A DNA stretch of 15,114 nucleotides from Pseudomonadota bacterium (GCA_021783175.1 JAJXUF010000076.1:1-15114); one strand, 5' to 3'. Numbered from the stretch's first letter, positions 1-7,704 are shown. The notes: generated from the sequence alone by a model not told the origin. Numbers and translations are program-made.

Positions 1-289
1 GCTTTCACATAAACGCCGTGCGGGACAGATTGTTCGGGGCAGCTCCTTGCAACCCGGATTTTTGGACTTTTTCAGCATCACGGAAACAATGGCGTTGGAT
101 ACCGCATCCGGCTCATATATAATTGAAGCCACTGTCCAAGGCGAATCATGCTCAATACATGGGGTCGGTTGGGCCGACGCCTCCTGTACCAGTTGCAACG
201 GACAGCTATCGATACACCAGGAAAGCGGGCCTGCGGAATGCCGGGAACCGCAGTCGCATTGGTATCATCCTGGACGGAATCTCGGCAAA
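1..289. other. Chromosomal flank upstream of tRNA-Val, no convincing gene
   Basis: I see no convincing protein gene here. One plus-strand frame stays open through this stretch but runs on into the tRNA gene to about 310 and has no recognisable motif, so I do not call it. A short plus-strand frame from position 3 that ends at about 122 could be the tail of an upstream gene, but nothing in it is recognisable. The only clear signal is the promoter at 95-123. Confidence 0.5.
95..123 (+). promoter_or_regulatory. Sigma70-like promoter upstream of tRNA-Val
   Basis: TTGGAT at 95-100 and TATAAT at 118-123 are separated by 17 bases, an excellent match to a housekeeping promoter. The predicted start near 130 leaves a leader of about 160 bases before the tRNA. 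It may drive the tRNA precursor or a transcript I cannot identify. Transcription could also read on into the integrase gene of the element. Confidence 0.5.
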
Positions 290-364
290 GGGCGATTAGC
301 TCAGCGGTAGAGCACTGCCTTCACACGGCAGGGGTCGCAAGTTCGAACCTTGCATCGCCCACCA
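290..364 (+). tRNA. tRNA-Val (anticodon CAC)
   Basis: The acceptor stem GGGCGAT (290-296) pairs with ATCGCCC just before A and the encoded CCA (362-364). The anticodon stem CTGCC/GGCAG encloses the loop TTCACAC, so the anticodon is CAC, reading GTG (Val). The T arm contains GTTCGAACC. The gene is 75 bases with CCA and appears intact. Its 3' 45 bases are repeated exactly at 14701-14745, so the integrated element has restored the tRNA sequence at attL. Confidence 0.95.
320..364 (+). repeat. attL: 45-bp core overlapping the tRNA-Val 3' end
   Basis: The 45 bases from the anticodon loop through the CCA are identical to 14701-14745. The match stops on both sides: base 319 is C while 14700 is A, and the bases after each CCA differ. 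Tyrosine recombinases commonly cross over in or near the anticodon loop, which is where this identity begins. Confidence 0.93.
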
Positions 365-412
365 TTAAATCAATAACTTACGCTATCCTCTTCCCTTCCC
401 CACCTCCGATTT

Positions 413-431
413 GCGACACTGGCGCGACAAC
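413..431 (+). repeat. 19-bp end-associated repeat, left copy (candidate integrase arm site)
   Basis: GCGACACTGGCGCGACAAC occurs here, 49 bases inside attL, and again exactly at 14577-14595, about 105 bases inside attR. An exact 19-bp match near both ends of one element suits arm-type binding sites for the integrase or its directionality factor. This copy lies just upstream of the integrase ribosome binding site, so bound protein could also repress the integrase gene. Confidence 0.6.
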
Positions 432-443
432 CGGAGGGAAAAC

Positions 444-1484
444 ATGGCAACCATCGTTGCGCGATCGGGGCGGGATGGCCGGCGAGTCTGGCAAGTGCTG
501 GTACGCCGACGAGGACATCCACAGCGGACTAAGACGTTCAACACGAAGGCCGAAGCGGCGGCCTGGGCGGCCACCCTTGAGTCGGAGATCGCGCGCGGAG
601 TATTCGTCGACAGATCGCGTTCCGATGATACGCTGCTCGCTGACCTGCTCGCCCGGTATGCGCGAGAGATCACACCCAGCAAACGCAGCGCCGCGACCGA
701 GGCCCTCCGGATCACATCGCTCATCCGCGACCCCATAGCCCGCTATTCCATCAGCGCACTGACCGGAGAGGGCATCAGCGAATACCGCGACCGGCGGCTG
801 GCGCTCGCAAAGCCTGCCACTGTAAATCGCGAACTCAACATCGTGAGCCATGTTCTGACGGTCGCGATGAAGGAATGGCGGTATCACCTACCCGCTGGTA
901 ATCCCGTCGCGCTCATTCGCAGGCCGAAGGTCGCTGATCGGCGAGAGCGGCGGCTGTTGCCGGGAGAGGAAGACAGGATCGTCGCGGCGGCCCACGCCTA
1001 CGGAAGCTCTATCGCGTCGATCGTCGTGCTGGCGATCGAGAGTGCGATGCGTCGAGGCGAGATTAGCGACATGCGCTGGGAGCATGTGGATCTGAAAAAG
1101 CACGTGCTTCTTATACCCGAATCCAAGAATGGAGAATCCCGGCGCGTGCCGCTCTCCACGAAAGCGATGCAGGTCCTCGAAGACCTGCCGCGCAACATCG
1201 ACGGGCGTGTGTGGGGCGGCATCGCGCCAGAGTCGATCAGCCAGGCGTTTGAACGCGCGCGAGATCGGGCGCGAGCGGAGTACGAGCGTGAAACTTCGAA
1301 GCCAGATAAGACCTACCTCAAGGATCTGCGTTTCCACGACTTGCGGCATGAGGCCACCAGCAGGCTGTTCGAGAAGGGGCTAAACCCGATGCAGGTCGCG
1401 GCGATCACGGGGCATAAGACGTTGCAGATGTTGAAGCGGTATACGCATTTGCGGGCGGAAGATTTGGTGGGGATGTTGGGGTAG
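444..1484 (+). CDS. int: Tyrosine recombinase (site-specific integrase)
   Basis: This 346-residue integrase would insert and excise the element at tRNA-Val. The catalytic set is complete: Arg203 in A-M-R-R-G-E, His298 and Arg301 in H-D-L-R-H, His324 in G-H-K-T and the nucleophile Tyr333 in R-Y-T-H-L. A lysine in S-K-N-G-E fits the beta-hairpin position. The N-terminal 170 residues match the arm-binding and core-binding layout of phage and island integrases. I chose ATG 444 because GGAGG lies 7 bases upstream; a longer TTG start at 411 has no such site and would run through the 19-bp repeat. The gene sits next to attL and points into the element, the usual island layout. Length and motifs are normal, so it should be active. 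Confidence 0.95.
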   Translation: MATIVARSGRDGRRVWQVLVRRRGHPQRTKTFNTKAEAAAWAATLESEIARGVFVDRSRSDDTLLADLLARYAREITPSKRSAATEALRITSLIRDPIARYSISALTGEGISEYRDRRLALAKPATVNRELNIVSHVLTVAMKEWRYHLPAGNPVALIRRPKVADRRERRLLPGEEDRIVAAAHAYGSSIASIVVLAIESAMRRGEISDMRWEHVDLKKHVLLIPESKNGESRRVPLSTKAMQVLEDLPRNIDGRVWGGIAPESISQAFERARDRARAEYERETSKPDKTYLKDLRFHDLRHEATSRLFEKGLNPMQVAAITGHKTLQMLKRYTHLRAEDLVGMLG

Positions 1485-1566
1485 GACACTGCGAAAGGCC
1501 GTAAATACTTCGGCGGACAAGATCTCCCCTATCGCTGTTGGCGGCGCCCTCCGGCACCGTAGCAAC

Positions 1567-1656
1567 AGAAAACCGAGGCCGCATATAGCGGCCTCGCATT
1601 TTGTGCTCTGAAAGCTTGTTAGCGGACAGAGCCCATATCCCGATGATGTGAGCGGG
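1567..1656 (-). ncRNA. tracrRNA of the type II-C CRISPR-Cas9 system
   Basis: Bases 1627-1648 match 21 of 22 positions of the CRISPR repeat as read on the minus strand. A minus-strand transcript would therefore pair with the crRNA repeat over 22 bp, and the single difference becomes a G-U wobble. A promoter at 1663-1690 predicts a start near 1656, a few bases before the anti-repeat. After the anti-repeat come a short linker and the 9-bp hairpin 1574-1596 followed by GTTTTCT, giving about 90 nt. A second compound hairpin further on (1535-1568) pairs better as minus-strand RNA, where a C-A clash becomes G-U, so a longer form of about 120 nt is possible. The RNA would pair with crRNA for processing by RNase III and load Cas9. 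Confidence 0.85.
1574..1596. terminator. 9-bp stem hairpin between int and cas9 (tracrRNA tail or terminator)
   Basis: CGAGGCCGC (1574-1582) and GCGGCCTCG (1588-1596) form a perfect 9-bp stem around ATATA. Read on the minus strand it is followed by GTTTTCTG, so it can end the tracrRNA. Read on the plus strand it is followed by GCATTTTG and lies about 90 bases after the integrase stop, so it may also stop integrase transcripts before they reach cas9. Confidence 0.6.
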
Positions 1657-1662
1657 AATAAG

Positions 1663-1690
1663 GATATACTTCAGCGAAAACAGATGTCAA
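1663..1690 (-). promoter_or_regulatory. tracrRNA promoter
   Basis: On the minus strand a perfect -35 TTGACA (1690 down to 1685) is followed after 16 bases by TATATC (1668 down to 1663). The predicted start near 1656 is directly upstream of the anti-repeat. A plus-strand TATACT at 1665-1670 overlaps the same -10 and could serve cas9, although its -35 is weak. The two divergent promoters would then compete for polymerase. Confidence 0.7.
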
Positions 1691-1704
1691 CAAGGGAGAA
1701 CGCG

Positions 1705-4700
1705 ATGCTGCCAAAGATGCGCTACCGGCTAGGTCTCGATATCGGCTCGACATCCATAGGATGGTGCATGGTTCGGCTCGACACAAACGACGATCCCATC
1801 GCTGTCATCCGAATGGGAGTACGGATATTCTCCGACGGCCGCAACCCCAAGGACGGTAGCTCACTCGCGGTCACGCGCCGGCAGGCCCGCCAAATGCGCC
1901 GGCGCCGCGACCGGTTGTTGAAGCGCAAAGCACAAATGGTTTCTGCGCTGGGACGATTGGGTTTCTTCCCAGCGGATGAAAAGGCCCGCAAAGCCTTGAC
2001 CAATCTGGATCCCTACGCATTACGAAAGAAGGGGCTTTACGAACCGCTAACCGGGTCCGAGTTCGCGCGGGCGCTATTCCATATTAATCAACGGCGGGGT
2101 TTTCTCAGCAATCGTAAGACCGACAAAAAGGACAATGACAGCGGAGCTCTGAAAAAGGCGATCAGGGATCTGCACGAAAAACTCCAGCAGGAGAATTGCC
2201 AAACCTTGGGTGAATGGCTCGCCAACCGCCACGCGAACCGTATGAGCGTTCGCGCCCGATTGCGGGGCAAGACCCAGAAAGACAAGGCCTACGACTTCTA
2301 TGCCAGCCGGGCCATGATTGAACACGAATTCGATACGCTCTGGGCCATACAAAGCACCTATAATCCAACCCTGTTTAACGACGCCGCACAGGACGAACTC
2401 AAGGACATCTTGCTGTTCCAGCGCCCCCTGAAACCTGTTAAACCCGGCCGTTGCACCCTGCTCCCCGACGAGGAACGCGCCCCCCTGGCCCTGCCGAGCG
2501 CCCAACGGTTCCGCATTTATCAGGAACTCAACAACCTGAGGATGCTGACTGGCGATCTCCGCGAACAGTCCTTGACATTGGAACAACGTGACGCGGTTGC
2601 TGCCCTGTTGGAGCGGGGTGATGTCACCTTCACCAAAATGCTGAAGGCGCTGAAGCTGCCGGGCACCACCAAATTCAACCTGGAGGACATCAAACGCGAC
2701 CGGCTCAAAGGCAATGCCACCGCCTACAACCTATCGAAGGAACACCACTTCGGTGCGCGCTGGTTCGAGTTCTCTGCCGAATCACAAGATGCTATCGTGG
2801 ACAAGCTGCTCAATGAAGGTAGCGAATCCGCACTGATAAGCTGGTTAGTCACCGGGACCGGCGTCGACGAGGTCACCGCCGAGCGTATTGCCAGTACCAG
2901 CCTCCCCGAGGGCTTCGGTAATCTGAGCCGCACTGCCATCTCGCGCGTTCTACCGGAGCTGATGAAGGAGGTCGCGGTGTATTCCGTGGCGGTACACCGA
3001 GCGGGATTCGACAGTCATAGCGCCCTTTCTCACGCGGAACAGACCGGCGAGGTCATGGATTCCCTGCCCTATTACGGCGGCCCGTTGCAGCGCCATGTCG
3101 GATTCGGCACCGGCAATCCCTCTGACCCGCCGGAGAAGCGCTATGGCCGAATCGCCAATCCGACGGTTCATATCGGCCTCAATGAATTGCGCAAGGTGAT
3201 CAATGCGCTGATTCGCCGCTATGGCCACCCAAGCGAAATTGTTGTCGAGGTGGCGCGCGAACTGAAATTGAGCCGCGAACGAAAATTGGAACTTCAGCGG
3301 GAACAAAAGGAACGGCAGGACCTCAACGAAAAGCAGGTTGCCGAGGCGTGCGCCGCTCTTAGCTTGACACCAGACAATCTCGACAAGCCAAAGCGCCGCG
3401 AGTTGTCGCAGAAGATGCAGTTATGGATCGAGCTCAATCCGAAGGATGTCGCCAACCGCCGCTGCCCTTACACGGGCCAGCAGATCAGCATCCACCAACT
3501 GCTGTCCGACGAGGTCGAGATCGAGCATATCCTGCCCTTTTCTATGACGCTGGACGACAGCTTGAACAACAAGACGGTAGCCTTCCGGCGGGGCAATCGC
3601 ATGAAGGGCAACCGCACACCCTACGACGCATTTGGCAAGGAACCGGTCTCCGGCTACGACTACGAGGCCATGCTGGAACGGGCCAAGCTCATGCCCAGGG
3701 AAAAGGCCAAGCGCTTTGCTCCAGACGGATACGAGCGATGGCTGAAGGAAGACAAAGACTTCCTCGCCCGCGCTCTCAACGATACCGCCTATCTGTCCCG
3801 CATCGCGAAGGAGTACCTTTCGCTGGTCTGTCCGCCTAACAAGGTTCGCGCCATACCTGGCCGCATGACCGCCCTGTTGCGCGGCAAGTTTGGCCTGAAC
3901 TCATTGCTGTCCGGCTCTGAACTCAAAAACCGTAGTGACCATCGACACCACGCCATCGACGCCGCCGTCGTTGCCGTAACCGACCAGGGCCTGTTACAGC
4001 GATTTGCTAGGGCCAGTGCCAGCGCCCGCGAGCAACAGATCGACCGCCTCGTGGAACAAATGCCTCTGCCGTGGCCAACTTACCGCGATCATGTGGGGCT
4101 GGCCGTAAACAGGATCATCGTCAGCCACAAACCCGACCATGGGTTTCAGGGCGCCATGCACGAGGAGACTGCCTGGGGCCTGACCGCAGAGGGACAGGCG
4201 ACCCGCCGCGTGCGGCCCGAAGATGGAGGCCCACGGCAACGGGAGACCAAGAATAAAAACCTGGTGCAAATAAGCAGCACCAAGGACAGAGAGCGCCACG
4301 GCCTTGATGATCACGGTAGCCCCTTACCCTACAAGGGCTATGTCGGCGGGAACAACTACTGCCTAGAGATATCGCGTGATGAGAAAGGCCGCTGGAACGG
4401 CGATGTGATTTCCACCTTCCGGGCCTATCAAGTCGTCAGGGAACTGGGCGAGAAGGATGCCGTGAGGCGGCTACGCGACCCTAAAGCAAGTCTGTCCGGC
4501 AACCCGCTGGTAATGCGTCTGATGATTGATGACGTCGTGAGGTTTGGGGCAAATGGAGATACCAAGACGATGCGGGTTGTGACAATCAGCGGTAACGGGC
4601 AGATATTCTTTGCCGAGCATCATGAGGCGAACGTGGACGCGCGCAACAGAAACAAGGACGACCCCTTCAAATATGTCTCGAAAATTGCCGGTTCCTTGCA

Positions 4701-4770
4701 AAAAGCAAAAGGACGTCCCGTTGTTGTCAGTGAACTGGGCAACGTGCGCGATCCTGGCTTCCAAGGATAG
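1705..4770 (+). CDS. cas9: Cas9 endonuclease, type II-C, 1021 residues
   Basis: This is the RNA-guided nuclease that cuts both strands of DNA matching a spacer. All catalytic parts are present: RuvC-I Asp12 in G-L-D-I-G-S, an arginine-rich bridge helix at about 57-75, RuvC-II Glu515 in V-V-E-V-A-R-E, HNH His608 in E-I-E-H-I-L-P-F-S with Asn622 and Asn631, and RuvC-III His749 and Asp752 in H-H-A-I-D-A. The recognition lobe lies between the bridge helix and RuvC-II. The C-terminal 200 or so residues form the PAM-interacting part and include N-G-Q-I-F-F-A-E-H-H, which I associate with alphaproteobacterial II-C Cas9s. The HNH motif has Glu before the catalytic His where many Cas9s have Asp. ATG 1705 has AAGGGAG 6 bases upstream; an in-frame GTG at 1648 lies inside the anti-repeat and is unlikely. 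The size is short, as usual for type II-C. The PAM cannot be read from sequence. Confidence 0.97.
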   Translation: MLPKMRYRLGLDIGSTSIGWCMVRLDTNDDPIAVIRMGVRIFSDGRNPKDGSSLAVTRRQARQMRRRRDRLLKRKAQMVSALGRLGFFPADEKARKALTNLDPYALRKKGLYEPLTGSEFARALFHINQRRGFLSNRKTDKKDNDSGALKKAIRDLHEKLQQENCQTLGEWLANRHANRMSVRARLRGKTQKDKAYDFYASRAMIEHEFDTLWAIQSTYNPTLFNDAAQDELKDILLFQRPLKPVKPGRCTLLPDEERAPLALPSAQRFRIYQELNNLRMLTGDLREQSLTLEQRDAVAALLERGDVTFTKMLKALKLPGTTKFNLEDIKRDRLKGNATAYNLSKEHHFGARWFEFSAESQDAIVDKLLNEGSESALISWLVTGTGVDEVTAERIASTSLPEGFGNLSRTAISRVLPELMKEVAVYSVAVHRAGFDSHSALSHAEQTGEVMDSLPYYGGPLQRHVGFGTGNPSDPPEKRYGRIANPTVHIGLNELRKVINALIRRYGHPSEIVVEVARELKLSRERKLELQREQKERQDLNEKQVAEACAALSLTPDNLDKPKRRELSQKMQLWIELNPKDVANRRCPYTGQQISIHQLLSDEVEIEHILPFSMTLDDSLNNKTVAFRRGNRMKGNRTPYDAFGKEPVSGYDYEAMLERAKLMPREKAKRFAPDGYERWLKEDKDFLARALNDTAYLSRIAKEYLSLVCPPNKVRAIPGRMTALLRGKFGLNSLLSGSELKNRSDHRHHAIDAAVVAVTDQGLLQRFARASASAREQQIDRLVEQMPLPWPTYRDHVGLAVNRIIVSHKPDHGFQGAMHEETAWGLTAEGQATRRVRPEDGGPRQRETKNKNLVQISSTKDRERHGLDDHGSPLPYKGYVGGNNYCLEISRDEKGRWNGDVISTFRAYQVVRELGEKDAVRRLRDPKASLSGNPLVMRLMIDDVVRFGANGDTKTMRVVTISGNGQIFFAEHHEANVDARNRNKDDPFKYVSKIAGSLQKAKGRPVVVSELGNVRDPGFQG

Positions 4771-4775
4771 CGTCC

Positions 4776-5705
4776 ATGATCGGCCGGATCGTTGAGGTAG
4801 CTGACGACCGGCGGTATCTGTTCGTATCACGCGGCTTCATGGTTGTGCAGGAAACCGACGGGGAGCGCAAGGAACTCGGACAGGTTCCCTTAGACGACAT
4901 CGCGGCCGTGATCGCCAATGCGCACGGCCTGACGTATTCAAACAATCTTCTGGTCTCCCTCGCCGAGAGGGGTGCGCCTTTTGTGCTCTGCGGCGCTAAT
5001 CACAACGCCGTGGGAATGATTCTGCCCATCGACGGCAACTTCCAGCAGGCCAAGCGTTTCGATGCACAACTGGCCGCCAGCAAGCCTGTCCAAAAGCGGA
5101 TGTGGGCGGAAATCGTACGCGCCAAACTCGCGCAACAGGCATCGGTCCTCGATGCAACCGGGGCACCGGCCGCGCCACTCACGGCTCTGGTTAGCAAAGT
5201 CCGGTCGGGAGATCCCGACAATATGGAAGCCCAAGGCGCGCGACGCTATTGGAGTCTGCTTTTTGGCGACGGGTTCCGGCGTGACCAAGGTAGCGGCGGC
5301 CTAAATGGCCTGCTCAACTACGGCTATACTGTATACAGAGCGGCGATGGCTCGGGCAATCGTCGCCGCCGGATTGCATCCCACCCTAGGCATCCATCATT
5401 GCAATGAGGGAAATGCCATGCGACTGGTCGACGACCTGCTTGAACCGTTTCGCCCCATGGTTGATCTGCTGGTCTGGCAGCTTCATCGCCGCGAGGAAAC
5501 AGCGGTAACGCCGGATACGAAGCGAGCGCTGGTTCACTCCCTCTACGACGATATGCAAACAGATTCTGGTGCGACCCCAGCGATGGTGTGCATGCAGCGG
5601 CTCGCCGTGTCGGTGGCGCAGATCTATCTCGGGGAACGGGAAAAGCTTGACCTTCCGTTGCCGGGCTTACCCCTGGCGTTAGCCTCCAACTTCAGCGACA
5701 ACTGA
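4776..5705 (+). CDS. cas1: Cas1 integrase, type II
   Basis: This 309-residue protein would act with Cas2 to insert new spacers. Type II Cas1 signatures are clear: Glu151 in N-M-E-A-Q-G-A-R-R-Y-W, His208 in G-I-H-H-C-N-E-G-N and Glu223 in D-D-L-L-E-P-F-R-P, the three metal-binding residues. The N-terminal 80 residues fit the beta-rich domain and the rest the helical catalytic domain. It starts 5 bases after the cas9 stop and is followed 4 bases later by cas2, so the three genes form one operon and are probably translationally coupled. It looks intact, so adaptation may be active. Its sequence and operon place it with CRISPR adaptation proteins rather than casposases. Confidence 0.96.
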   Translation: MIGRIVEVADDRRYLFVSRGFMVVQETDGERKELGQVPLDDIAAVIANAHGLTYSNNLLVSLAERGAPFVLCGANHNAVGMILPIDGNFQQAKRFDAQLAASKPVQKRMWAEIVRAKLAQQASVLDATGAPAAPLTALVSKVRSGDPDNMEAQGARRYWSLLFGDGFRRDQGSGGLNGLLNYGYTVYRAAMARAIVAAGLHPTLGIHHCNEGNAMRLVDDLLEPFRPMVDLLVWQLHRREETAVTPDTKRALVHSLYDDMQTDSGATPAMVCMQRLAVSVAQIYLGEREKLDLPLPGLPLALASNFSDN

Positions 5706-5709
5706 CCCC

Positions 5710-6036
5710 GTGCTCACCGGGTACCGTTTGATGTGGGTTGTCGTCATGTTTGATCTACCGGTAGTCGAGAAGGCCGAACGCAAGGCAGCCACGGATTTTC
5801 GTAACGCCCTGCTGGATCTAGGCTTCGAAATGGCCCAGTTCTCTGTCTACATGCGTTTTTGTACCGGCCAAGGACAGGTTGATACCTACTGCAGAAGGGT
5901 CGAGGAAGCCTTGCCGGAAGGAGGGCAAGTGAATATCCTGACATTCACCGACAAACAGTACGAACGCATTGTTTCGTACGCAGGCAAAACCAAACTGCCG
6001 ACAAAAAAATCACCTGACCAATACGACCTGTTTTGA
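5710..6036 (+). CDS. cas2: Cas2, type II-C
   Basis: The 108-residue protein is the Cas2 subunit that bridges Cas1 dimers during spacer capture. It has the ferredoxin-like start with V-V-V-M-F-D-L-P-V, where Asp15 is the conserved acidic residue, and a typical length. The GTG at 5710 lies 4 bases after the cas1 stop and has no clear ribosome binding site, which suggests coupled translation. An ATG at 5731 is an alternative, but the residues before it (L-T-G-Y-R-L) look like the usual type II Cas2 start. It is the last gene of the operon; the array begins 71 bases further on. Confidence 0.95.
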   Translation: MLTGYRLMWVVVMFDLPVVEKAERKAATDFRNALLDLGFEMAQFSVYMRFCTGQGQVDTYCRRVEEALPEGGQVNILTFTDKQYERIVSYAGKTKLPTKKSPDQYDLF

Positions 6037-6069
6037 TGCCATGCGCAGTTTTTTCTCCACCCAACCGGA

Positions 6070-6099
6070 CGTAACCCCCTGCCAATTCAGGGGGTTACG
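6070..6099. repeat. 12-bp perfect hairpin between cas2 and the array
   Basis: CGTAACCCCCTG (6070-6081) and CAGGGGGTTACG (6088-6099) pair perfectly around CCAATT. It begins 33 bases after the cas2 stop and ends 8 bases before the first repeat. No T tract follows on either strand, so it is not a standard intrinsic terminator. It may separate the converging cas and crRNA transcripts or protect their 3' ends. A T6 run lies upstream at 6051-6056. Confidence 0.6.
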
Positions 6100-6107
6100 C
6101 GACTACC

Positions 6108-7595
6108 AGTATACATCATCGGGATATGAGCTCTGGCCGGAACCTTACCGCCGGCTCGAACGCGGCCAATCCCAGTATACATCATCGGGATATGAGCTCT
6201 GGCCGGAACGGGACTCCACTTGCCCAAAAATCTGGTAGAAGTATACATCATCGGGATATGAGCTCTGGCCGGAACCGATGCAGGAGGTGCATGAGCGGGG
6301 GGCGCAGTATACATCATCGGGATATGAGCTCTGGCCGGAACTACTATGCAGAGCGCAACGGCGAATGGAATAGTATACATCATCGGGATATGAGCTCTGG
6401 CCGGAACGCAAGCAAAGAGGTAGCGGAACGCGACACGAGTATACATCATCGGGATATGAGCTCTGGCCGGAACCAGTTTGAGCCGGCGACGGCTGCACAG
6501 TTCAGTATACATCATCGGGATATGAGCTCTGGCCGGAACCATGGCACACACACACCCTATCTTTAAAAAAGTATACATCATCGGGATATGAGCTCTGGCC
6601 GGAACTCGCGTGGGTAAATCAAGTTTCCGCGTGGGAGTATACATCATCGGGATATGAGCTCTGGCCGGAACGCGCCGGCCATTGAATCCCCCACCATCGG
6701 CAGTATACATCATCGGGATATGAGCTCTGGCCGGAACTGGGTGATGACACCCCTGAATTGCGGTATCAGTATACATCATCGGGATATGAGCTCTGGCCGG
6801 AACGGGACTCAACCTGTCCGAAAATCTGGTAGAAGTATACATCATCGGGATATGAGCTCTGGCCGGAACCGTACATGATGATTGCACCTGACCCGGCTAA
6901 GTATACATCATCGGGATATGAGCTCTGGCCGGAACAGCACAAAAGCTCGTGGCCAACCTGGTATCAGTATACATCATCGGGATATGAGCTCTGGCCGGAA
7001 CCTGACTGCTTCCGGTATGTCTGTGTTGCGGAGTATACATCATCGGGATATGAGCTCTGGCCGGAACCGCCATGCAGGGGGCCAATCAATTGATACAAGT
7101 ATACATCATCGGGATATGAGCTCTGGCCGGAACCATCAGGGCGCGCGGGAGTGCGCGCGCCGGAGTATACATCATCGGGATATGAGCTCTGGCCGGAACT
7201 TTGGTGCCGATTCCTTCCGGGCGGGGAAGAGTATACATCATCGGGATATGAGCTCTGGCCGGAACTTCACGGCGACCATGGCGCGCAACGTATCGAGTAT
7301 ACATCATCGGGATATGAGCTCTGGCCGGAACTCATAAATCGCTTCCATGCGCGCGACGCGGAGTATACATCATCGGGATATGAGCTCTGGCCGGAACTGT
7401 TTTCTGGTCCTGCCGGCTATGTCATCGAGTATACATCATCGGGATATGAGCTCTGGCCGGAACATGACAGGCATACCATGACCTCTATTCAGGAGTATAC
7501 ATCATCGGGATATGAGCTCTGGCCGGAACCGTCGTCATGGCGAGCGACCCTCTTGAGCGAGTATACATCATCGGGATATGAGCTCTGGCCGGAAC
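6108..7595 (-). CRISPR. Type II-C CRISPR array: 23 repeats, 22 spacers
   Basis: There are 23 identical 36-bp repeats spaced exactly 66 bases apart (6108, 6174 and so on to 7560) with 22 spacers of 30 bp. Each repeat reads AGTATACATC at the plus-strand left end and TGGCCGGAAC at the right end. The tracrRNA pairs with the minus-strand repeat, so crRNAs are probably made leftward, toward cas2. On that strand each repeat begins with GTTCC and ends with TATACT, a good -10 box, so every repeat may carry its own promoter as in Neisseria type II-C arrays. Here, however, the TG sits next to TATACT and not one base before it, unlike a true extended -10. No repeat is degenerate at either end. Spacers 2 (6210-6239) and 11 (6804-6833) are related. 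Spacer 16 can fold on itself. Confidence 0.97.
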
Positions 7596-7704
7596 GTGCA
7601 GCGCAGCCGTCCGACTAGGCACCTCGGCATCTCCGCGCACAGAACGGGTACGGTGTAACCACAGCAGGGCTAGTAGTTACACCGTACCTAGCACACTAGA
7701 CGAT
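7596..7704. other. Array-flanking gap, candidate leader side
   Basis: If crRNAs are read on the minus strand, this is the upstream side of the array where a leader would lie. I see no AT-rich leader. The only structure is the 13-bp inverted repeat at 7647-7688. The gap also holds the 3' end region of the minus-strand operon, whose last stop codon is at 7705-7707, so operon transcripts may run into the array and contribute to crRNA synthesis. Confidence 0.4.
7647..7688. repeat. 13-bp perfect inverted repeat beside the array
   Basis: GGTACGGTGTAAC (7647-7659) and GTTACACCGTACC (7676-7688) are perfect inverted copies separated by 16 bases. It lies 17 bases past the stop of the minus-strand operon and 51 bases from the last CRISPR repeat. 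There is no T tract on either side, so it may be an RNA-end structure, a protein-binding site or a replication signal more than a terminator. Its GGTGT-A core recurs in the inverted repeats inside the start of polB. Confidence 0.65.

Noticed and set aside
47..310. Open frame running from the left flank into the tRNA
   Set aside because: It overlaps the tRNA gene and shows no recognisable motif.
1627..1648. tracrRNA read on the plus strand
   Set aside because: Plus-strand RNA would run straight into cas9 and lacks a good promoter. The minus strand has a perfect -35, a -10 and a following hairpin with T run.
1648..1704. GTG start for Cas9 at 1648
   Set aside because: It lies in the anti-repeat and upstream of the probable transcription start. 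ATG 1705 has a strong ribosome binding site and leaves RuvC-I at the usual distance from the N-terminus.
6087..7618. Long open frames on both strands across the array, encoding repetitive peptides
   Set aside because: The 66-base period is a multiple of three and the repeat has no stop in several frames, so open frames arise automatically. They are not genes.
7647..7688. Intrinsic terminator for the minus-strand operon
   Set aside because: The stem is perfect but the loop is 16 bases and no T tract follows on either strand, so I list it only as an inverted repeat.
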